From assembly GCA_020426845.1 (NCBI GenBank), contig JAGQPF010000280.1, positions 1 to 45,814 of the forward strand: a stretch of DNA of 45,814 nucleotides, read 5' to 3'. The position numbers and the translations under genes were made by a program. A model generated the notes under the pieces. That model was not told the origin of the DNA. It worked only from the letters and a program-made list of their open reading frames with translations, and ran no database searches. The DNA is from Planctomycetales bacterium (GTDB lineage Bacteria; Planctomycetota; Planctomycetia; Pirellulales; Pirellulaceae). Position 1 is the stretch's first letter, and each line of letters begins with the position of its first letter. Positions 40,932 to 45,814 of this stretch are shown one piece after another.

Positions 40932-43289
40932 ATGGCTTGTTGGGCAAATCGATACTGGCTTGCAGTAGTGTTGTGTTGGGCCTGCGGCGCGGCGTTTGGC
41001 CAGTCGGCCGCGGAACGACCCTATCGCATCGAGCGGACCGTCGCGGCTCGCGGCTTTGACGGCAAGACGTGCTGGGTGCACGCACGCGCGGGCGCGATTC
41101 CGCCAGGGGTTGAGGGCAACGAGTCGGAGCGGCCGCTGGTGGTGATGACCAGCCAAAAGCTGTTGCTGAGCGGATCGGATGTGTTCTATGAACTGCACGG
41201 CAGCCGCACCGACGACCTCGGGGCCAACTGGTCGCCGCTCGCGCCGTACACGTCCTTCAAACGCCAGACGGTGGTTGAGGGCAAGCCGCTGCCCACCGGC
41301 GGAGAGATCGCCCCGCAACTGCTCGAGCCCGGCGATGAGACGACCGTCTGCGACTTCACTCCGCAATGGCACGCCGCGAGTCAGCGATTGCTCGGCATCG
41401 GGCACACGGTCTGGTATCGCGACAACCACGTCACTCGCGTGAGGCCGCGCGGCATCGCATATGCGGTCTTTGATGCGAAGGCCTCGCAGTGGTCCCCATG
41501 GCGGACGGTACAGTTGCCGCGCGAGGCGAAGTTTCAAAACGCCGGCTCGGGCAGTATCCAGCGAGTGGATCTGCCCGGCGGCGATGTGCTGGTGCCGATC
41601 TATTTCAAACCGCCGGGCGCGACGCAGTACTCTACGACGGTCTGCCGCTGCCGCTTCGACGGGCGGACACTGGAGTATCTCGAACACGGCGACGAGCTGA
41701 CGGTGCCGGTCAAACGTGGCCTCTACGAGCCGTCGCTCACTCGATTTCGCGGCCGTTTCTATCTGACGATGCGAAACGACGATCACGGCTATGTCAGCTC
41801 CAGCGACGACGGCCTCCACTTCTCTGAGCCAAAGCGTTGGACCTTCGACGACGGCGCCGACCTGGGGAACTACAACACCCAGCAGCATTGGGTGACGCAC
41901 CACGACCACCTGCTGCTTTGCTACACCCGTCGCGGCGCGGACAACGATCATGTCTTTCGGCATCGAGCGCCGTTGTTCATCGGCGAGGTCGATCCGCAGC
42001 GACTGCAAGTTCGCCGCGCGTCGGAAGAGATTCTCGTGCCCCAGCGCGGCGCTCGGTTGGGGAACTTTGGCGTCGTCGACGTCTCGCCCGACGAGACGTG
42101 GGTCACGGTCACCGAGTGGATGCAGCCGGCGGGCGTCGAGAAGTACGGCAGCGACAACAGCATCCACGTCGTCAAGCTGCACTGGCGCGAGCCGAACGAG
42201 AGCGGCCAAGCGAGTCTCCGAGCGGGCACGCCGCTTGAGCGAATCGCCCAGTACGCGGTGCCGCCCCTGGAGCGTCGCGGTGATGGTGGCCAATATCGTT
42301 CTCCGCTGAAGCTCAGCTCCGGCGACGACGTCGTGAAGTCGGCCGAGCAGTGGCAACAACGCCGCCGCGAGTTGCTCGCCGAGTGGGAGCAACTGCTCGG
42401 CAAGTGGCCGGAGTTGATCACCGAGCCGAAGGTCGAGGTGCTCGAGACGGTTCGGCGCGACGATGGCATCACGCAGCAGAAGGTTCGTTTTCTCTGGACG
42501 CCGAAAGAGCACACGACAGGCTACTTGTTGACACCGCCGGGCGACGGCCCGCATCCCGGTGTCGTGACCGTGTTCTACGAACCGGAAACCGCGATCGGCG
42601 AGGGCCGCGCTAACCGCGACTTTGCCATTCAGCTCGCCCGCCGCGGCTTCGTGGCGCTGTCGATCGGCACCACCGAAGCGAGCGAGGCCCGGACCTACGC
42701 GCTGTACTATCCCGGCCTGGAGCAGGCCGAGGTGCAGCCGCTCTCGATGCTCGGTTGTGCGGCGGCCAACGCCTACTATGTGCTCGCGTCGCGACCGGAT
42801 GTGGACGCCAAACGCATCGGCATCGTCGGCCATTCCTTTGGCGGCAAGTGGGCGATGTTCGCGTCGTGTTTGTTCGACAAGTTCGCAGCGGCGGCTTGGT
42901 CCGACCCCGGCATCGTGTTCGACGAGCGACGCCCGAGCGTCAACTACTGGGAGCCCTGGTATCTGGGCTATCATCCCAAGCCGTGGCGCCCTCGCGGCGT
43001 GATCACGCCCGAGAACCCCGCGCGAGGTCTCTACCCGCGTTTGACCGCCGCCGGCCGCGACCTGCACGAGCTGCACGTGCTGATGGCGCCGCGGCCGTTT
43101 CTCGTCTCGGGCGGCTCCGAGGACCCGCCCGCCCGCTGGCAGGCTCTCCATCATTCCCTGGAAGTGAATCGCCTGCTCGGGCATCACGACCGCGTGTTCA
43201 TGACGAACCGTCCCGACCATTCTCCCAACGACGACTCAAACGAGATCATCTACTCGTTCTTTGAGCACTTCCTCAAGACTTCGCGGTAA
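40932..43289 (+). CDS. Fusion of sialidase-like beta-propeller and alpha/beta-hydrolase
   Basis: A 785-aa protein from the ATG at 40932, with AAAGGAC just upstream and a signal peptide (YWLAVVLCWACGAAFGQ). Residues about 25-420 look like a sialidase/BNR-type six-bladed propeller: a TDDLGANWSP segment and SSSDDGLHFSEP are Asp-box-like, repeated with beta-strand spacing. Full sialidase catalytic residues are not identifiable by eye. From about 460 an alpha/beta-hydrolase follows, with nucleophile elbow GHSFGGKW (S635), a segment with SDPGIVFDE and a C-terminal RPDHSPND that may hold the catalytic His. The combination suggests an esterase paired with a glycan-binding or -cleaving propeller. It lies 77 bases after the dipeptidase fusion. 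Confidence 0.85.
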   Translation: MACWANRYWLAVVLCWACGAAFGQSAAERPYRIERTVAARGFDGKTCWVHARAGAIPPGVEGNESERPLVVMTSQKLLLSGSDVFYELHGSRTDDLGANWSPLAPYTSFKRQTVVEGKPLPTGGEIAPQLLEPGDETTVCDFTPQWHAASQRLLGIGHTVWYRDNHVTRVRPRGIAYAVFDAKASQWSPWRTVQLPREAKFQNAGSGSIQRVDLPGGDVLVPIYFKPPGATQYSTTVCRCRFDGRTLEYLEHGDELTVPVKRGLYEPSLTRFRGRFYLTMRNDDHGYVSSSDDGLHFSEPKRWTFDDGADLGNYNTQQHWVTHHDHLLLCYTRRGADNDHVFRHRAPLFIGEVDPQRLQVRRASEEILVPQRGARLGNFGVVDVSPDETWVTVTEWMQPAGVEKYGSDNSIHVVKLHWREPNESGQASLRAGTPLERIAQYAVPPLERRGDGGQYRSPLKLSSGDDVVKSAEQWQQRRRELLAEWEQLLGKWPELITEPKVEVLETVRRDDGITQQKVRFLWTPKEHTTGYLLTPPGDGPHPGVVTVFYEPETAIGEGRANRDFAIQLARRGFVALSIGTTEASEARTYALYYPGLEQAEVQPLSMLGCAAANAYYVLASRPDVDAKRIGIVGHSFGGKWAMFASCLFDKFAAAAWSDPGIVFDERRPSVNYWEPWYLGYHPKPWRPRGVITPENPARGLYPRLTAAGRDLHELHVLMAPRPFLVSGGSEDPPARWQALHHSLEVNRLLGHHDRVFMTNRPDHSPNDDSNEIIYSFFEHFLKTSR

Positions 43290-43347
43290 CTCCTCCTCCT
43301 TCTCCTTCCTTCCATCTTTCCTTCTTTCCATCTTTCCTTCTTTCTCG
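43290..43347 (+). repeat. Homopyrimidine tract
   Basis: About 58 bases almost entirely C and T on the plus strand, with two internal A residues. It contains three imperfect copies of TTCCATCTTTCCTTC. It follows the previous stop directly. Such tracts can form intramolecular triplex DNA or pausing sites; a shorter similar tract lies at about 34388-34417. Confidence 0.75.
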
Positions 43348-43447
43348 ACCTGTCTCCATCCGTGTTTCAACGGTGTTTCATCCGTGGCCGGTTTGTTTGC
43401 CGTCCTGAGGCACGAAGCGACCCTACGATTTCCGCGGAGCACAATCT

Positions 43448-43774
43448 GTGACATTGACTCGGCTGCAAGCGTTGATGTTGCTGGAGCAGTGCACCGGCGT
43501 GGACATCTGGTCCGAGGACACCTGCCGCCGCGCCGGCGTGCCCGACGAGTGGTTTGCGGAACTGGCCGACTGTTATGAGTCAGGGTTCCGACAAGACGAC
43601 GAGACGATCTACTATGGCGACGACGTGGTCAACCAATATCACGGCGTCCACGACCTGTTGCTCGCGCGCAAGATCGCGACTCTGTTCGGCGTCGACGTGC
43701 AGCGAATCGCCTCAACCGCCTGGTCTCGACAGGCGGAGGTCCAGCAGTTGAAGGAAGCGGTAGACGAGGAGTGA
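43448..43774 (+). CDS. Small acidic protein, unknown function
   Basis: A 108-aa protein starting at the GTG at 43448, with GGAG about 8 bases upstream. Predicted helices alternate with a central acidic region (YESGFRQDDETIYYGDDVV, conserved-looking aromatics YY and a following YHGVHD). The C-terminus is a long helix (STAWSRQAEVQQLKEAVDEE). No signal peptide or membrane segment is visible, so it is cytoplasmic. It is not recognised as a named family; it looks like one of the many Planctomycetes-specific small proteins. It is flanked by a homopyrimidine tract upstream and a family B repeat immediately downstream. Confidence 0.65.
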   Translation: MTLTRLQALMLLEQCTGVDIWSEDTCRRAGVPDEWFAELADCYESGFRQDDETIYYGDDVVNQYHGVHDLLLARKIATLFGVDVQRIASTAWSRQAEVQQLKEAVDEE

Positions 43775-43779
43775 CCATG

Positions 43780-43807
43780 GTCGTAGTGCAGGCTGCCAGC
43801 CTGCAAC
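43780..43807 (-). repeat. Repeat family B, copy 2
   Basis: These 28 bases are the exact reverse complement of 35861-35888, and the centre is a perfect 8-bp palindrome around GCC. The copy starts 6 bases after the stop of the 108-aa gene. A related fragment (AAGCAGCCTGTGCCAC) follows at about 43837-43852. Confidence 0.92.
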
Positions 43808-43926
43808 CCGCGTCCACAACGACAACCATCACAGGCAAGCAGCCTGTGCCACGTAAACATTGACACCTTAGACCTGTTGGACTTCCGTCCACCCAATTGG
43901 GCTTCCTTCTGGAAGACCCGAGCGGG

Positions 43927-44640
43927 TTAGGACGCGGGCGGGAAGACGGCTCGGTCAAGCGCCCAGGCGGCGCGAGCGGTGGCGGCTTGCTGGATGGCGA
44001 TGATCGGCAATGCTGACATCGCGCGGGCACGCTTCCCGAGCCGGGCGCGCACGGTGGGCGTGCCGTAGGGCCGGCCGCCGCCGGCGTTGAGCCGCTCGAT
44101 GATCACGTCGGTCACGTCGGCGCCGTCGTGAAAGACGACTTGTCGCGAGAGCAACGCCGAGGCATCCGGCAACTGGTCGTCGGACCGCAAGACGAGCGCC
44201 ACGCCGTTGCGGCGACAATGGCGGCTCAGCTCTTGCTGCAGATCCTCGTAGAACTCGAAGTAGGCCCGCGCCTCTTGGCGTTGGATGGCCCGCATGGTCA
44301 GCTGCCGTTTGACTTCCAAGTCGGATCGGACCTTTTCCAGCTCCTGCTCTTCGCGATCGCGCGCGCCCGACCCCGGCTTGAGCAAGGAGATGCGCCGCGT
44401 TCGCTCCGCGAGCCGGCGTCGGTCCGCCGCCTCCCCGGCTTGATAGTCGCGCATAAGCTCTTCTAGTTGATCCATCCCCTCGGCGAAGCGTTGGGAATGC
44501 CGGAGCACTCGTGCCGTGTCGATGACCGCGATTTGCGTTTGAGCGTCGCAGTGAACCGGGAGCCACGCCAAGTACGCAAAGGTGGCAAACGGAAGGGCGA
44601 TCGTGGGGCGGTAGAAGCGAGAGCAGCCTGGGGCACGCAC
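43927..44640 (-). CDS. OmpH/Skp-like periplasmic chaperone
   Basis: A 237-aa protein starting at the GTG at 44640, fixed by AAAGGAG six bases upstream. A signal peptide spans about residues 1-33. IAVIDTARVLRHSQRFAEGMDQLEELM marks the N-terminus of an OmpH/Skp domain. A coiled-coil tentacle follows with repeated R/E-rich heptads (EAADRRRLAERTRRISLL, REEQELEKVRSDLEVKRQL). It ends with a VALVLRSDDQ segment and a DVTDVIIERLN-type C-terminus. The family chaperones unfolded outer-membrane proteins, consistent with an outer membrane and the barrel gene in this window. An extra basic tail of about 40 residues follows the usual end. Confidence 0.87.
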   Translation of the reverse strand: MRAPGCSRFYRPTIALPFATFAYLAWLPVHCDAQTQIAVIDTARVLRHSQRFAEGMDQLEELMRDYQAGEAADRRRLAERTRRISLLKPGSGARDREEQELEKVRSDLEVKRQLTMRAIQRQEARAYFEFYEDLQQELSRHCRRNGVALVLRSDDQLPDASALLSRQVVFHDGADVTDVIIERLNAGGGRPYGTPTVRARLGKRARAMSALPIIAIQQAATARAAWALDRAVFPPAS

Positions 44641-44747
44641 ACCGAGCTCCTTTGCTCTGGTTCGCGATCGGGTCAGGCCCCCCTGAACTCAGCCACGCGC
44701 TGGCATCCCCATTACGCGTGCGGCGCGATTTGGTTCGCGCGTCGTAA

Positions 44748-44836
44748 CCACGAAGGAGAAACTGCGAAGGAGGAACCACGAAGGAGGAACCACGAAGAGC
44801 GCGAAGAACACGAAGACCACAACGATGGTCACGAAG
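44748..44836. repeat. ACCACGAAG-type short tandem repeat
   Basis: An irregular array of CCACGAAG, GCGAAG, GAGGAAC and ACACGAAG units over about 90 bases. It begins 6 bases past the stop of the next gene on the minus strand. Similar arrays are known in many environmental bacterial genomes, including Planctomycetes; function unknown. Confidence 0.8.
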
Positions 44837-44842
44837 TGAGGA

Positions 44843-45541
44843 TTATCGTTTGACCACGTCTCCGGAGATTGCCAATCGATCTTGCTCGATGTGGATCGAA
44901 TCCAGACGAATCGCCTGGTCGGGAAACTCGGGGTGCCGAGGAGCAAGCGTCAGCAATGCCAAGGGCCGTCCTGCTTCCTCGGACCAACGTAGACGAATGT
45001 TCTGGCGACGTGCCGCTTCGGAGACTCGTTCGATGAGCTTGCTGAGCGGGAGCGGCACAGCGCCCAGCCGCGCCGAGTCGACTCGCAGGGCAAGCTCGTT
45101 GGGCGTGCTCGTCGCGGACACGTCCAGGTGAAGCGAGATGACCCGCGAGCTCCGTTCGTCTTGTTGGTCGTGGTATCGCGCGGCAATCAGCAGTTGTCCG
45201 TCGCAAAGTGACACGCGCGGGTCAGTCACCTCCGGCGGCAACAGCCGTGGCAGCTTCTCGGGTAGATCGACGCCGAGCCAGCCGTTGATCTCCGCCGTGC
45301 TCAGCTCCAGCTTCCAGCGGCCCTCGTGGCGGACCTGGTTGTGCAGCCCGAGCAACTCCCGCTCGAGCTCGGCTCCCGCCACTTGCGCTTGGTCGCTCGT
45401 TTGGGCGAGCGCTTGTCGGTAGAAGCTCGGTTGATAGCGCAGCGCATAGGAGAACCCACCCCAGGCGATCAACGCCAGGCAAGCCACCGATGCCAAGACG
45501 ATGGCGCCCCATCGCCACGTGCGGAACTTGGCAGTGCTCAT
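44843..45541 (-). CDS. Single-pass membrane-anchored protein, unknown function
   Basis: A 232-aa protein from the ATG at 45541. An N-terminal basic region (TAKFRTWRW) is followed by a transmembrane helix (about residues 12-34). The remaining about 200 residues form a beta-rich soluble domain outside the inner membrane: STAEINGWLGVDLPEKLPRLLPPEVTDPRVSL, then a strand series ending LRLDSIHIEQDRLAISG-like. This resembles lipid- or polymer-binding AsmA/LptC-like folds only in general style, so no function is assigned. It is followed by a tandem CACGAAG repeat and precedes the OmpH-like gene on the same strand, with 202 bases between them. Confidence 0.75.
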   Translation of the reverse strand: MSTAKFRTWRWGAIVLASVACLALIAWGGFSYALRYQPSFYRQALAQTSDQAQVAGAELERELLGLHNQVRHEGRWKLELSTAEINGWLGVDLPEKLPRLLPPEVTDPRVSLCDGQLLIAARYHDQQDERSSRVISLHLDVSATSTPNELALRVDSARLGAVPLPLSKLIERVSEAARRQNIRLRWSEEAGRPLALLTLAPRHPEFPDQAIRLDSIHIEQDRLAISGDVVKR

Positions 45542-45673
45542 CGTCGCGATGCCTGCGGCAGAAGGGACGGGAAAGTCGGCCGGATGTTAGAAAGCCCCGG
45601 TCGGGAGGTCAAGCTCGACGCGCAATGGCCTTCAAGCGTCGTGTGGAAGAGGGGAGGTTGGGCATTAGGGGGG
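45542..45673. other. Promoter region of the 45541 gene
   Basis: About 130 bases between the membrane-anchored protein gene and the GC-rich repeats. It holds nothing recognisable. Confidence 0.4.
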
Positions 45674-45810
45674 AACCGCGCACGCCGCGCGCGGAAAGCC
45701 CCGACAGGGGCGAACGTTAGCCCCGAGCGTGAGCTCGGGGAATCGCGCACGCCGCGCGCGTAAAGCCCCGACAGGGGCGACAGAAGTTAGCCCCGAGCGC
45801 GAGCTCGGGG
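45674..45810. repeat. Repeat family C: two tandem hairpin-rich units
   Basis: Copy 1 is 45674-45740 and copy 2 is 45741-45810, nearly identical. Each holds a GCCCC-GACA-GGGGC hairpin and a second hairpin, CCCCGAGC...GCTCGGGG. A third unit may run past the right edge. Confidence 0.92.
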
Positions 45811-45814
45811 AATC

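Noticed and set aside
40914-43220. 768-aa frame opposite the propeller-hydrolase gene
   Set aside because: Antisense shadow; the sense frame has a signal peptide, ribosome-binding site and GHSFGG motif.

Overview
The window is a GC-rich chromosomal segment of a planctomycete, most likely a member of the Pirellulales or a relative. This rests on gene content, since there is no rRNA gene here. The window has several genes of the Planctomycetes-typical surface/degradation families (DUF1501, PSCyt1/DUF1549/DUF1553, DUF1592/DUF1588/DUF1585, DUF1552, DUF1080), a sulfatase, Tat-type leaders on secreted enzymes, and several intergenic repeat families. The left edge cuts a group II intron: only its domain V and domain VI lie inside the window.

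Layout. 1-120 is the intron 3' end. 217-1602(-) is a DUF1501 protein. 1908-4869(+) holds a methyltransferase, a small membrane protein and a thiamine-diphosphate 2-oxo-acid decarboxylase. 4922-5090 carries two tandem initiator-tRNA-like sequences on the minus strand, just downstream of a sulfatase (5167-6564, -). 6843-8635(+) holds an O6-methylguanine-DNA methyltransferase and a TauD-type dioxygenase. 8999-13113(+) is a six-heme cytochrome overlapping by 4 bases a large beta-barrel outer-membrane protein. After a small membrane protein comes a tight minus-strand operon (20187 to 13943): double alpha/beta-hydrolase, PSCyt1/DUF1549/DUF1553 protein, DUF1501 protein. A metallopeptidase with a possible lectin domain (20457-21806, +) converges on a membrane-anchored solute-binding protein, which is preceded by a TauE/SafE-type permease.

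24859-29778(+) is a more housekeeping-like stretch: a ribbon-helix-helix protein, ribosome hibernation factor, EIIA-Ntr-like and HPr-like phosphotransferase proteins, a DUF2344 protein and RNase G/E. 29825-31727 holds a lone receiver-domain protein and an enolase-superfamily dehydratase, transcribed divergently. 31923-37146(+) is the cluster DUF1592-type cytochrome, DUF1552 protein, double DUF1080 protein. A HIT-family protein (-) faces it. 37990-43289(+) encodes two large secreted fusions: D-aminoacylase-like plus M19 dipeptidase, and sialidase-like propeller plus alpha/beta-hydrolase. The right end has a small conserved-looking protein, an OmpH/Skp-like chaperone, a membrane-anchored protein of unknown function and a tandem GC-rich repeat.

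How it fits together. Much of the gene content suggests secreted breakdown of polymers such as sulfated or acetylated polysaccharides, sialylated material and D-amino-acid-containing peptides, coupled to planctomycete-specific cytochrome/DUF surface systems. The cytochrome-barrel pair could be an electron conduit across the outer membrane. The most unusual sequence-level observations are: (a) the tandem fMet-tRNA-like elements with a shortened D arm; (b) several unrelated repeat families that sit directly at the 3' ends of genes, one even supplying a stop codon; (c) the cytochrome-barrel pair; (d) two uncommon enzyme fusions; (e) a LecA-like calcium-binding loop in the metallopeptidase. Functional statements come from motif recognition by eye; no database search was possible.
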